From: Burkholderiales bacterium
GTDB taxonomy: Bacteria > Pseudomonadota > Gammaproteobacteria > Burkholderiales > Burkholderiaceae_C
DNA: 37,094 nucleotides
Reading direction: 5' to 3'
Assembly (NCBI GenBank): GCA_947462065.1
Contig: CANHNO010000008.1
Span: forward strand, 1-37,094
Of this stretch, positions 15,066 to 24,173 are shown piece after piece (the stretch's first letter is position 1; the number at the start of each line of letters is the position of its first letter). The notes under the pieces are model-generated. The model was not told the DNA's origin, made no database searches, and worked only from the letters and a program-made list of their open reading frames with translations. The translations under genes and the position numbers were made by a program.

Positions 15066-16151
15066 ATGCCCCGCAATCTGTTGACCCCGGACGCGCTGAC
15101 GATGATGGACGTCATCGCTCGCACCGGCAGCTTTGCCGCCGCCGCCCGTGAGATGGGCAAAGTCCCTTCCGCGCTGACCTACAGCGTACGACAGCTCGAA
15201 GACGCGCTCGACGTCTTGCTGTTCGACCGGCGCTCAGGCCAGGCCAAGCTGACCGCGGCCGGCATCGAACTGCTGCACGAAGGGCGCCGTCTGCTCGAAC
15301 AGCTGGATGCAGTGGCCAACCGGGTCAAGCGCGTGGCCACGGGCTGGGAAACGCAGCTGACGGTGGCGATCGACGATGCGCTGTCTCGGCTGACGGTGTT
15401 TGAACTGTGCGAGGACTTCTATGCGCTGCGCCCCCCTGCGCCGACAGGCGCGGTGTCGGCCGCGAGGGGCCCGGGCACGCGGTTGCGGCTGCGCACCGAA
15501 GTGCTCGCGGGCACCTGGGAGGCGCTGATCGGCGGCCAAGCCGATCTGGCGATTGGCGTCACCCTCGACCACGCCCCGCCGGCGGGCGTGAAGGTCGAGC
15601 CCCTGGGCACGATGGAATTCGTGTTCGTGGTCGCGCCGCACCACCCGCTGGCCCCGTTCGAAGACGCGATCACCGACACGGTGCTCGTGCGCCATCGGGC
15701 GGTGGCCGTGGCCGATTCGGCGCACCGCCTCGCACCGGTCACGGTGAACCTGTTACCGGGCCAGGACGTCTTCACCGTGCCGACGATGCAGGCCAAGCTC
15801 GAGGCCCTGCTGCGCTGCCTGGGCTGCGGCTTCCTGCCGGAGCCGATTGCCCGTGAACACATCGCCGCAGGCCGGCTGGTGGTGAAGACCGTCGAGCGCA
15901 GTCGCGCACCGGCCACCTTCAGCTATGCCTGGCGGGTGCCTTCGGCAAGGCAGCCGATCGGGGATCCTCGCGCGATGGACGCCGGCATGATCGGCGGCTC
16001 TGCGGTGGCTGGCAGCAGTGGCAAGAAGGGCAGCAACCGCAGCGCGCCAGTCGGGCTGGCATTGCGCTGGTGGCTGGACCGGCTGGCGAACCCCGAGACA
16101 CGTCTGGCGCTGCTGGAGCGGCACGCTGGCCGGCGGATGCTGGGGTTCTGA
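15066..16151 (+). CDS. LysR family transcriptional regulator
   Basis: A 361-residue regulator with an N-terminal winged helix-turn-helix (about 5-65; [20 protein letters not shown] is the recognition region) and a periplasmic-binding-protein-like effector domain (about 95-300). It is longer than the usual 300 residues because of two apparent insertions: a Pro/Ala-rich stretch near 120-134 ([12 protein letters not shown]) and a Gly/Ser-rich stretch of about 35 residues near 301-336. The C-terminus ([18 protein letters not shown]) is family-like. It probably controls the divergent pirin gene and itself. The ATG at 15066 gives the standard N-terminus, though no strong Shine-Dalgarno precedes it. 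gluQ follows after 20 bp. Confidence 0.94.
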   Translation: MPRNLLTPDALTMMDVIARTGSFAAAAREMGKVPSALTYSVRQLEDALDVLLFDRRSGQAKLTAAGIELLHEGRRLLEQLDAVANRVKRVATGWETQLTVAIDDALSRLTVFELCEDFYALRPPAPTGAVSAARGPGTRLRLRTEVLAGTWEALIGGQADLAIGVTLDHAPPAGVKVEPLGTMEFVFVVAPHHPLAPFEDAITDTVLVRHRAVAVADSAHRLAPVTVNLLPGQDVFTVPTMQAKLEALLRCLGCGFLPEPIAREHIAAGRLVVKTVERSRAPATFSYAWRVPSARQPIGDPRAMDAGMIGGSAVAGSSGKKGSNRSAPVGLALRWWLDRLANPETRLALLERHAGRRMLGF

Positions 16152-16171
16152 GCGCAAGCGGACAGCGCGCG

Positions 16172-17158
16172 ATGCCCCGCCCGGCCGGCCGCTTTGCGCC
16201 CTCGCCCACCGGCCCGCTGCACGCGGGCTCGCTGGTGGCCGCGCTGGCCAGCTGGCTCGACGCGCGCGCGTTGAACGGCCGCTGGCTGGTGCGCATCGAA
16301 GATGTCGACATGCCACGCTGCGTGGCCGGCGCGGACACCCTGATCCTTGCGCAGCTCGCAGCCTGCGGCCTGCACCCCGACGAGCCGGTGATGTGGCAAT
16401 CGCAGCGCAGCTTGGCCTACAGCTCGGCCTTGCAGCAGCTGCAGCAACGCGGGATGGCTTTTGCCTGTGCCTGCTCGCGGCGAGACATTGAAGCAGCGTG
16501 GCAGGTCAGTGGGCAGCTTCGCACCCGCCACGGCGAACTGGTCTACCCCGGCACCTGCCGCCACGGACTGAACGGCAAGGAGCCGCGTGCCCAGCGGCTG
16601 CGCTGCACGACTGACGAAGGCAGCGATGTGCTCATCGACTGGACTGACCGCCGGCTGGGCCCGCAAACCCAGAACGTCACACAGGCCATCGGCGATTTCG
16701 TGCTGCAGCGTGCCGATGGTCTGTGGGCCTACCAGCTCGCGGTCGTCGTCGACGATGCAGCGCAGGGCATCACGCACGTGGTGCGCGGCGAGGACATCGC
16801 CGACAACACTGCGCGCCAGATCCACCTGCAGCGCCAGCTCGGCCTGCCCACGCCGCAGTACCTGCACACACCGCTGGTGCTGGCGGCCGACGGCCAGAAG
16901 CTCTCGAAACAGAACGGCGCCAGCGCTTTCGATTCCAGCGACCCGCTGGCCGCGCTGCGCATGGCGGGTGCAGTGCTTGGCATCGAGGCGCACGGCGGCA
17001 CGGTGGCCGACTGGCTGGCCAGCGCGGTGCAGTCCTGGGCGGCGGTGTTTGTGCCGCCACTTGTGCCGTCGCTGCCCGCCGTCTCGGGCGCGGCCGATCA
17101 GTCAGCCGGCGATGTGGACGCAGGCGGCATGAGCGGGCTGGCCAAACCCTTGCCGTGA
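16172..17158 (+). CDS. gluQ: Glutamyl-Q tRNA(Asp) synthetase
   Basis: A 328-residue paralogue of the glutamyl-tRNA synthetase catalytic core without the anticodon-binding domain. It activates glutamate and attaches it to queuosine at position 34 of tRNA-Asp. Visible features: the HIGH-type motif in [15 protein letters not shown] (7-21), RIEDVDMPR (41-49), the zinc-site residues Cys99, Cys101, Tyr125 and Cys129, YQLAVVVDD, and a KMSKS-type KLSKQ loop. ATG at 16172 is chosen because [13 protein letters not shown] is the usual N-terminus; the ribosome site is weak. The last 20 codons overlap the 3' end of the convergent GFA gene by 61 bp, and this tail looks low in complexity. Confidence 0.95.
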   Translation: MPRPAGRFAPSPTGPLHAGSLVAALASWLDARALNGRWLVRIEDVDMPRCVAGADTLILAQLAACGLHPDEPVMWQSQRSLAYSSALQQLQQRGMAFACACSRRDIEAAWQVSGQLRTRHGELVYPGTCRHGLNGKEPRAQRLRCTTDEGSDVLIDWTDRRLGPQTQNVTQAIGDFVLQRADGLWAYQLAVVVDDAAQGITHVVRGEDIADNTARQIHLQRQLGLPTPQYLHTPLVLAADGQKLSKQNGASAFDSSDPLAALRMAGAVLGIEAHGGTVADWLASAVQSWAAVFVPPLVPSLPAVSGAADQSAGDVDAGGMSGLAKPLP

Positions 17159-17541
17159 ACAGGCAAGGCCGGAAGCTGACCGAGCCAGGGCATCGCGGAT
17201 TCGCCCCACATCTGTTTCTGGGGCACCAGCTCGGCCCGCTCGTTCACGCAGCCCAGTCTGAGGTTGAGCACCTTGGGCGCCTCGGCCTCGGTGGCATAGA
17301 GCTGCGTCCCACACTCTGCGCAGAAGGCCTGCGCCCTGCGGTTGCCGCTGTCGGCGACCTTGACGTAGTGCTTCGCGGTGCCAGAGATCGTCACGTCCTC
17401 CACAGGCGTCGGCAGCACGGCCCTGAAAGGCGCGCCTGAAATCCGCTGGCAATCGGTGCAGTGGCACACCAGCACCTTCTTCGGGTCCACGGTGGCCTTG
17501 AACGAGATGGCGCCGCAGTGGCACTGACCGGTGATTTGCAT
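17098..17541 (-). CDS. GFA family (glutathione-dependent formaldehyde-activating-enzyme-like) protein
   Basis: A 147-residue zinc protein of the GFA/CENP-V fold. The cysteine pattern is complete: CHCG (Cys7, Cys9), CHCTDC (Cys26, 28, 31) and CAECG (Cys74, Cys77). The founding member was proposed to speed glutathione-formaldehyde conjugation, but most homologues have no proven activity, so the formaldehyde link to frmA at 3152 is only suggestive. ATG at 17541 has AGGA 6 nt upstream. Its 3' end overlaps gluQ tail-to-tail. Confidence 0.9.
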   Translation of the reverse strand: MQITGQCHCGAISFKATVDPKKVLVCHCTDCQRISGAPFRAVLPTPVEDVTISGTAKHYVKVADSGNRRAQAFCAECGTQLYATEAEAPKVLNLRLGCVNERAELVPQKQMWGESAMPWLGQLPALPVHGKGLASPLMPPASTSPAD

Positions 17542-17581
17542 GAGAGGTCCTGAGGGGGTTTTGTGCGGCCGAGCGTTTGAG

Positions 17582-18049
17582 TTAGGCACACCTTGACAGT
17601 CGCATGATCGAGACCGCCTCAGCATTGACTACTTCTTCCGAAACTACGCTCCAGCCGAGCCGCCGATACAGCGACTGTTGATCTGGTGTGTATAAAAACA
17701 GCGATGAGACGCCCTTGGAGAACGCGTATTCGGCTAGCGCCTGCGTGATTCGAGACCCCAAGCCCTTCCCTCTTTGCTCAGGTAGAACAAAGATCTCGCC
17801 AACCCAATGAACCTTTTCCGGGTGAGTCGGTAACTCCGAAAGCTTTGCTGATCCCATGGCAGCGAATTCCCCTTCGTCGGTTACGGCAACCAAGGTGTGG
17901 GGGAAGGTTGCTTGTTTGGTGCCGTCGACCAACCGCTCACGGATCAATCCAATTTCCGCCCACGGCGGCAGACTCCCCCACGAAGCGTGGAGAGTGGCTG
18001 CAGCTGTATCAACCAAGTGCGGATGACGTCTGAGCTCTTCGATTCGCAT
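17582..18049 (-). CDS. GNAT family N-acetyltransferase
   Basis: A 155-residue single-domain acetyltransferase. The acetyl-CoA binding motif A is visible in EIFVLPEQRGKGLGSRI (about 90-106), followed by the C-terminal YTPDQQSLYRRLGW element typical of the fold. Substrate is unknown. GC in 17641-17880 is about 55% by my count (131 of 240), clearly lower than the surrounding genes, and codon use is less GC-biased, which hints at recent acquisition. The 197 bp upstream (18050-18246) are also less GC-rich and hold no gene I can support. Confidence 0.9.
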   Translation of the reverse strand: MRIEELRRHPHLVDTAAATLHASWGSLPPWAEIGLIRERLVDGTKQATFPHTLVAVTDEGEFAAMGSAKLSELPTHPEKVHWVGEIFVLPEQRGKGLGSRITQALAEYAFSKGVSSLFLYTPDQQSLYRRLGWSVVSEEVVNAEAVSIMRLSRCA

Positions 18050-18246
18050 GGCTGTGACAGAGCGGTTTGTGAGGCCTGGCCACTAGTTTATGCAGCACAA
18101 ATTGCTACTCAGCTCTGGGACTCGCCGATTGACCAGGCTCATGCTGCGCACGCGAATGCATGGACTGTGAAAGAGGATTCGACAGCTTTCTGTTTTCTAC
18201 ACAGCAGTGAATTCATGCGAAACACGGCACCGCAATGCGCTGCCAG

Positions 18247-19644
18247 TCAGCCGCCAGCACCCGCCCCTGCCGGCAGGCTCAGCACGAAACAGCTGCCACC
18301 GCCCTCGCGCGGGTCGCAGCGCACGCGGCCACCGTGGCGTTCGGCGATCTGCTTGACGAGGCTCAGGCCGAGGCCGACGCCGCCCGCGGTCTCGGCGTGG
18401 CCAGGCAGGCGGTAGAACGGTTCGAAGATGCGCTCGCGCAAGGCTTCGGGAACGCCCGGCCCGCGGTCGCAAACCCGCACCTCGACATCGCCAGCCTCGG
18501 TGGCCAGGACGATGTCGATCGCACCGCCCCCATAGCGCTGCGCGTTGTCGATCAGGTTGCGCACCGCGCGGCGCAGCAGGCGCTCGTCGCCTTGCACGGC
18601 AGCCGCACTGCCGCCGACGCGCGCAGACACCCGCGCCGCTTCTTCGGCCACCAGGCCCAGCAGGTCGATGGGGTCGCGGCGTACGGTGTCGCGTGCGGCA
18701 TCGAGGCGGCTGGCCAGCAACACTTCTTCGACCAACGCATCAAGTTCGGCGACGTTCTGATCGATCTCGCGTTTCAACCCCTCACGCTGTGCGGGCGGGG
18801 CCGTGTCGAGCATCGACACCGCCATGCGCATGCGGGCCAGTGGCGAGCGCAACTCGTGGCTGGCGTTGGCGAGCAGTGACTGGTGCGAGCGCACCAGGGT
18901 CTCGATGCGCGACGCCGCCTGGTTGAAGCTCGTGGCCACGGCTGCAAGCTCGTCGCTGCCGCCCACATCGACCCGGTGGCTCAGCTCGCCCGCACCGAAT
19001 TGCTCAACGCCTTTGCGCAGGCTGGTGAGGCGCCGCGTCAGGCGGTTGACCACCGGCCAGGCCCCGGCAGCGACAGCGACAAACAGCAGACCCAGCAGCA
19101 GGACCAGACTGGCACCGCCCTGCCAGGGAGGTGGAACGAAGGGCAAGGCGATCCACGGTGGCGGGTCGCCGCGACGATCGCCGGGGCCTCCAGGCCCTGT
19201 GCCCGACCCGGATCGACGGCTGGGCCGCATCAGCCACAGCGTGCGCCCGTCTTCGAGCGGCACCGCGTAGGCTCGGTGGCGCCTGTCACGGACTGCCCCG
19301 TCGGCAGCCAGCGGTCCGTCGGGTGGTACCGGTTCAGCGCTGCGTTCGGCGAACGATGCCGAGGTCACGAGGCGCGTGCCTTTCGCATCGTCGAGCGCCA
19401 GCGGCAAGCGCAGCCGTTGCGACCAGTCGAGCAAGGCCGCGGTCTGCTCCTCGCTCGGCGCATCCTTGCCGGGCAGCGAGCGCTGGATCAGATCGCCCCA
19501 GGCGGCCATTCGCTCGGAGAGCACCGAGTCGGCTCGGCTGCGCTCGCGATCGATCTGCTGCTGGAACAGCCAGCCCGAGACAGCTGCAAACAGCAACAGC
19601 ACCACCACCACCGTCAGGTAGATGCGCAGCGTCAGCGTCTTCAT
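18247..19644 (-). CDS. Two-component sensor histidine kinase (CpxA/RstB-like)
   Basis: A 465-residue membrane kinase. Transmembrane segments at about 8-27 and 176-198 flank a periplasmic domain of roughly 150 residues rich in Pro, Gly and Arg near 140-175. A HAMP linker (199-252), HisKA with the phospho-acceptor in SHELRSPL (His263), and an HATPase domain with NLIDNA, DRGPGVP and GVGLGLSLVK follow. It should phosphorylate the OmpR-type regulator encoded 27 bp upstream. The presence of a Spy/CpxP-like gene first in the operon suggests that the signal is envelope stress or metals; that is inference. Confidence 0.95.
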   Translation of the reverse strand: MKTLTLRIYLTVVVVLLLFAAVSGWLFQQQIDRERSRADSVLSERMAAWGDLIQRSLPGKDAPSEEQTAALLDWSQRLRLPLALDDAKGTRLVTSASFAERSAEPVPPDGPLAADGAVRDRRHRAYAVPLEDGRTLWLMRPSRRSGSGTGPGGPGDRRGDPPPWIALPFVPPPWQGGASLVLLLGLLFVAVAAGAWPVVNRLTRRLTSLRKGVEQFGAGELSHRVDVGGSDELAAVATSFNQAASRIETLVRSHQSLLANASHELRSPLARMRMAVSMLDTAPPAQREGLKREIDQNVAELDALVEEVLLASRLDAARDTVRRDPIDLLGLVAEEAARVSARVGGSAAAVQGDERLLRRAVRNLIDNAQRYGGGAIDIVLATEAGDVEVRVCDRGPGVPEALRERIFEPFYRLPGHAETAGGVGLGLSLVKQIAERHGGRVRCDPREGGGSCFVLSLPAGAGAGG

Positions 19645-19671
19645 GCCAGGGCCCTCACTGTCACGGTTCTG

Positions 19672-20400
19672 TCAGTCCGCATCCTGCTTCTTGGCAAAGA
19701 CGTAGCCGGCGCCGCGCACCGTCAGCACGCGACGGGGCTCCTTCGGGTCGTCCTCGATCACCGCACGGATGCGGGAAATGTGGACATCGATCGATCGATC
19801 GAAGGCTTCCATCGGGTGGCCCTTCAGCGCGTCCATGATCTGATCGCGCGACAGCACGCGGCCCGGGCTTTGCGCCAGCACGACCAGCAGTTCGAATTGG
19901 TGGCTGGTGAGGTCGCAGGGCTTGCCATCGACCCTTGCCAGGCGCGCTCCGAGGTCGACCTCCAGGCGGCCGAAGCGCAGCACCTCGTCGGCGCCTGATG
20001 GCGCTGGCGCGGCGCGGCGCAGCAAGGCCTTGACGCGGGCCAGCAGTTCACGCGGCTCAAAGGGCTTGGGCAGGTAATCGTCGGCGCCAAGTTCGAGGCC
20101 CACGATGCGGTCCATCGGCTCGCCACGCGCCGTCAGCATCAGGAGGGGCAGCTGGCGGGTTCGCGGTTCGGCGCGCAGTTCGCGACACAGGTCGAGGCCA
20201 TCGCCATCGGGCAGCATCAGATCGAGTACCAGGGCGTCGAAGGCCTCCGGTGAAGCGGGTGCAACATGGGTCAGCAGGCGGTCACGCCCCGCTGCCAGGG
20301 TGCCGGCCACCTCGACCACGAAGCCCGCTGCCCGCAGGTACTCACCCACCATCGCCGCGAGGCGGGTGTCGTCATCGATCATCAGCAGGCGAACAGGCAT
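19672..20400 (-). CDS. OmpR/PhoB family response regulator
   Basis: A 242-residue regulator with a receiver domain (about 3-125; acidic Asp9-Asp11, phospho-acceptor Asp60 in LVLDLMLPDGDG, the LTARG and KPFEPRELLAR elements) and a winged-helix DNA-binding domain (about 140-235, ending in RTVRGAGYVF-like RVLTVRGAGYVF). A few extra residues (HVAPASPEAF) in the third helix/strand region push the Asp to position 60 instead of the usual low 50s. It forms an operon with the Spy-like gene 15 bp upstream and the kinase 27 bp downstream. Confidence 0.96.
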   Translation of the reverse strand: MPVRLLMIDDDTRLAAMVGEYLRAAGFVVEVAGTLAAGRDRLLTHVAPASPEAFDALVLDLMLPDGDGLDLCRELRAEPRTRQLPLLMLTARGEPMDRIVGLELGADDYLPKPFEPRELLARVKALLRRAAPAPSGADEVLRFGRLEVDLGARLARVDGKPCDLTSHQFELLVVLAQSPGRVLSRDQIMDALKGHPMEAFDRSIDVHISRIRAVIEDDPKEPRRVLTVRGAGYVFAKKQDAD

Positions 20401-20415
20401 CGATGTGCAGCGGGG

Positions 20416-20982
20416 TCAGCGGGCAGGCGGAGGTCCATCGTGCGGCGGACCGCCGTGCCAGCGGTGATCCTTCATCCTTTTTGCCAGTGTCGCACGCTGC
20501 TCGGGCGACAGCACCCGGCTGATCTCGAGCATGGCCTGCAGCATGCGGAGGCTGGACTGATCGTGTTGCGAGAGCATCTGCTGGCGCACCTGCTCGGCCG
20601 CATTGGCATCCACCACCGGAGCGGCAAAAAGTTGCATATGGCGTTCGAGCAAGCCTCGCCCAGCCGAACGCTGCGCTTTCAGGTCTTGCGCCGCCGCCAG
20701 CGCGATCTGCTTGACCTGCGCGCGCTGCGCATCAGTAGCCTGCACGCCGTCGAGCATGCGATCGACGCCTCGCTCGATGCGCTCAGGCGGGCCGCCGAAC
20801 AGGCCGGGCCCAAAGGGCCCCGCGCCACCGGCATGGCCCCACCGACCACCATGGGCACCCTCGGCCCAGGCCGCTGCGCCAAACGCCGTGGCCGCCACCG
20901 CAACCAGCGCCACCATCGCCCAACGCCCTGCCGCCCGCTGAATGGACGATCGCCTGGATCTGCCTGTGTTTGCTTGTGCCAT
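20416..20982 (-). CDS. Spy/CpxP-like periplasmic protein (LTXXQ/heavy-metal-sensor-like)
   Basis: A 188-residue exported protein. The N-terminus has a basic stretch (RSRRSSIQRAAGR), a hydrophobic core and a likely cleavage site after AAAWA. The mature part begins with a His/Gly-rich region (HGGRWGHAGG), then a helical body with ATDAQRAQVKQIA and LSPEQRATLAKRM, which resemble the two LTxxQ motifs of Spy and CpxP, and ends in a His/Pro-rich tail. The family acts as periplasmic chaperone and as negative modulator of the partner kinase; the histidines suggest metal binding. ATG at 20982 is preceded by AAAGGAG at good spacing and decides the start. First gene of the operon. Confidence 0.85.
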   Translation of the reverse strand: MAQANTGRSRRSSIQRAAGRWAMVALVAVAATAFGAAAWAEGAHGGRWGHAGGAGPFGPGLFGGPPERIERGVDRMLDGVQATDAQRAQVKQIALAAAQDLKAQRSAGRGLLERHMQLFAAPVVDANAAEQVRQQMLSQHDQSSLRMLQAMLEISRVLSPEQRATLAKRMKDHRWHGGPPHDGPPPAR

Positions 20983-21122
20983 GACGCGCTCCTTTGATCT
21001 TCTGCCGAGGTCGGTGGCCGGACGGCACCGATCCTGTGAAGCGATGGTGGACGCGGGGCGTGAAGGGGCGTTGGCTGGGCGGTAAAGATCTGTGAACGGC
21101 CGGGCACCGATCAGCAGGCGGT

Positions 21123-23966
21123 CTACTTGGTCGAGACTGGCGGCTCGTGGCGACCCGAGAAAAAGACCCGCAGGTGCTTGAAGATCAGGTTCAGATCGAG
21201 CGGCTTGGTCCAATAACCATCGACGCCACTCTGCCTGGCCAACTCCTGCTGCTGCGGCAAGGCGTCCGCGGTGACGGCGATCACGTGCATCAGTCGCGTG
21301 GCGGGGTGTTGACGGATCTGCCGCACGATGTCCAGCCCTGACATGTCGGGCAGGTTCATGTCGGTCAGCAGCAGTTCAGGCTGTTCGGCGCGCGCGAGCT
21401 TCAGCCCCTCGGCCCCGGTCGACGCTTCCAGCAATCGCCAATTTCCCAGGCGCGCGAACACCTCGCGCATCAGCATCGCATTGACCGGATCGTCCTCGAT
21501 ATAGAGCGCGGTGCCACCAGCCGCCTCGACCCAGTCGGTTTGAGCCGGCATGGTGTCCGTCGAGTCCAGCCCCCGCCGCGATCCTTTGGCCTGCGGCAAC
21601 GTGACGGTGAAGCACGAGCCGGTGTTCGGCGTCGAGGTGACATCGATCGTGCCGGACATGCCCAGCGTCAGTTCGCGCGCAATGACCAGGCCCAGGCCGG
21701 TTCCCTCGATCTGCGTCTTCTCGGCACCGACGCGGTTGAACGGCTGGAACAGCTGATCGAGTTGTGACGGCGTCATGCCGACGCCCGAGTCTTCGATGCG
21801 AAGCTGAACCTTGGTGCTGCCCAACGGCTCCACGACGATGCTCACCTGGCCACCGGTGAGGTTGTACTTGATGGCGTTGGACAGCAGGTTGATGAACAAC
21901 TGCTCCATGCCTCGGCGATCGGCCTTGGCATGCAGGCCGAGCTCGTGGCCGATGAACTCGACACGTACCGAACGCTCCATCGCGAGCGGCTGGAGCAGCG
22001 TGATGCCATTCGACACCACCTGATTGACCGACACCGCCTCGCGCTGCAATGAGAACATGTGTTGCTCGATGCGCGAGAGTTCCAGCACATCGTTCACCAG
22101 GCTGAGCAGCCGGGTGCCCGATGTGCGTATGGTCTGCACCCGTTGCTTCTGAACGCCTGTCAGTGGCTCCTTTCGGTCGCCTTCCAGCAACTGGGCAAAA
22201 CCGAGAATGCCATTGAGCGGCGTGCGCAATTCATGGCTGATGCGCGACAGCAGCTCGCTCTTGCCGCGATTGGATTCACGGGTTTCGGCCATTTCCTGGC
22301 GTAGCCGTTCCAACGCCCGCTCTTCGGTGATGTCGCGGCAAACGCCGACCAGCAGCGGTGTCCGGGTGCGCTCGCGAGTGGCCTGCGCGCGGGTGACGAA
22401 TTCGATCTGCCGCGAATCGCCTGCAGAAGTGACAACACTCAGCACATCACGCTGGATGCCGCCAGAGACGGCCGCGAGGCTGATGAAGGCCTGCGCTCGC
22501 TCCCGCTCCGCGGGCACCAGCATGTCCAGCCACTGCCCGAGCACGAAAGAGGTCGGGGAATCGTCAGCCAGTCGATGCACCGAGCAGGCATTGCGGTCGA
22601 GCGTGATGGTGGCCGTCGACAGGTTCAGCTCGAAGATACCGATGCCTGCGGCCTGAGAAGCCAGTTCCCACTGGTGGCCGGCGCGGGCGATTTCGGCTGC
22701 GGCGCGTTCGGACTCCGTCACGTCGGCGGCAAAGCCGTGCCAGAGTACGCTGCCGTCGGGCATACGCCGCGGACTCGCAAAACCGCTCAAGACGCGCAGC
22801 CCCGCTTGCGGAAGCACGACACGGTAGGTTTGTGACCAGGGTTGCCCATTGGCGGCGGCGGCCTCGATCTGCGTCGCCACGCCCTTGCGATCGTCAGGAT
22901 GAATACGGTCGAACAGCGGAGTGCTGTCTTGCGCCAACTGCTCAGGCGTCAGCTCGAAAATCTGGCGCACGCTCTCGCTGACATACGGAAAGCTGCCTGT
23001 GCCATCTGCGCGCACGAGTCTCTGGTACAGCAAGCCCGGCACATGCTGCGCCAGCAATCGAAGGGTGTCAGAGACTTCACGTTCCTGACGCTCGACGCCG
23101 ATGCGGTGCGTCACGTCTTGGGCCGAACCTCGGTAGCCCTTGAACAGCCCATCGCTGCGGAACTTGGCGATCGCGCTGTAGGAGATCAACCTGTCGCCCT
23201 GCGGAGTCGACTTCAACACGACGACTCGCGCGAACGATTGCATGCGGTCGAGCACCTGCAAGAAACTCAACTGCGGCTCAACCACGCGACCGGCGCCGTC
23301 GCGCATTGGAACGTCGGGCGGTTGGCGATTCAGCTGGTCAGCCACCGTCAAGCCGGTCAGGGCTTCAAAGCGATCAGACAACCAGGTGTAGCAGTGGTCG
23401 GAATCGGTCTCCCAGAGCCAGTCGCTGGACGCCGAAGCGAAATCGAGCAGGCGACGTTCGCTGATCTGCAGCTTGAAAACCCGCTCATGACTGGCCGCTG
23501 CTTCAGTGGCGCCCAGAGCCAGATCCTTCAGCCATTGCTGCTGCTCAGGCGTCATCGTGCGCGGCCGCTTGCTCATCACGAGCAGCATGCCCAGCGCTTC
23601 GCCCTCAAACTCGATCGGATGACCTGCGTAGCTGCGCACGCCCGCCGAGCCGCTGACCAGCGGGTGGTGCTTGAACCGCGGATCTGCCAGCGTATCGGGT
23701 ACTTCAAAAGTCGAATCCAGCCGCAAACCGTGCGCGCAGAAAGACAGTTCCAACGGGATGTTCAGCGACTCAATGCCCAGTGGTGCCTTGAACCACTGCT
23801 GTTGCTCTCCGACCAGGCTGATGGCGGCGAATTCGCTGCTGGTGAGTTGCGCTGCGCTGCGCACGAAGAGGCTGAAGACCGAATCTGGCTGCGCGGACAG
23901 CAGTTGCAGCCTGCGACGCCGATCTGACGGCGGGGCCGCTGCGGCATCGAACGCCGCCTCAGGCAT
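21123..23966 (-). CDS. Hybrid sensor histidine kinase (GAF - PAS x3 - HisKA - HATPase - receiver)
   Basis: A 947-residue soluble hybrid kinase with no obvious membrane segment. An N-terminal GAF-like domain (about 15-165; ELSFCAHGLR and RSYAGHPI are typical) is followed by three PAS-like regions (about 170-300, 305-425, 430-555, each closing in a DVTHR/DVTES/DITEE-type end), HisKA with His578 in SHELRTPLNG, HATPase with NLLSNAIKYN and GTGLGL, and a C-terminal receiver with Asp869 in LLTDMNLPDMSG. It is an orphan: no output regulator lies next to it, so phosphate probably passes via its own receiver to a partner elsewhere. The 140-bp gap to the Spy-like gene argues for separate transcription. 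Confidence 0.93.
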   Translation of the reverse strand: MPEAAFDAAAAPPSDRRRRLQLLSAQPDSVFSLFVRSAAQLTSSEFAAISLVGEQQQWFKAPLGIESLNIPLELSFCAHGLRLDSTFEVPDTLADPRFKHHPLVSGSAGVRSYAGHPIEFEGEALGMLLVMSKRPRTMTPEQQQWLKDLALGATEAAASHERVFKLQISERRLLDFASASSDWLWETDSDHCYTWLSDRFEALTGLTVADQLNRQPPDVPMRDGAGRVVEPQLSFLQVLDRMQSFARVVVLKSTPQGDRLISYSAIAKFRSDGLFKGYRGSAQDVTHRIGVERQEREVSDTLRLLAQHVPGLLYQRLVRADGTGSFPYVSESVRQIFELTPEQLAQDSTPLFDRIHPDDRKGVATQIEAAAANGQPWSQTYRVVLPQAGLRVLSGFASPRRMPDGSVLWHGFAADVTESERAAAEIARAGHQWELASQAAGIGIFELNLSTATITLDRNACSVHRLADDSPTSFVLGQWLDMLVPAERERAQAFISLAAVSGGIQRDVLSVVTSAGDSRQIEFVTRAQATRERTRTPLLVGVCRDITEERALERLRQEMAETRESNRGKSELLSRISHELRTPLNGILGFAQLLEGDRKEPLTGVQKQRVQTIRTSGTRLLSLVNDVLELSRIEQHMFSLQREAVSVNQVVSNGITLLQPLAMERSVRVEFIGHELGLHAKADRRGMEQLFINLLSNAIKYNLTGGQVSIVVEPLGSTKVQLRIEDSGVGMTPSQLDQLFQPFNRVGAEKTQIEGTGLGLVIARELTLGMSGTIDVTSTPNTGSCFTVTLPQAKGSRRGLDSTDTMPAQTDWVEAAGGTALYIEDDPVNAMLMREVFARLGNWRLLEASTGAEGLKLARAEQPELLLTDMNLPDMSGLDIVRQIRQHPATRLMHVIAVTADALPQQQELARQSGVDGYWTKPLDLNLIFKHLRVFFSGRHEPPVSTK

Positions 23967-24173
23967 GACGCCTTGTCGCCTTGAAATCGCCCCTGCGATG
24001 GTTGTATCGCGCTGCCAACCGCACCATGCCTGATCGCCTTGCGCCGACTACCGTGGATCGGCCCCCGCTGCAGTGTAGTGGCAGCAATGCACAGACTCCT
24101 TGCAGGATGCGGGGCGCAGCGGCACTGACGCAACAACGGCGCAGCGTCCCGGAGTTCTCTGGGCGGCGGGACG

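Noticed and set aside
17560-17590. Possible integron attC half-site (GCCTAAC at the GNAT stop)
   Set aside because: Only one 7-bp core match; no paired GTTRRRY site or foldable attC within 150 bp and no integrase in the window. Chance is sufficient.
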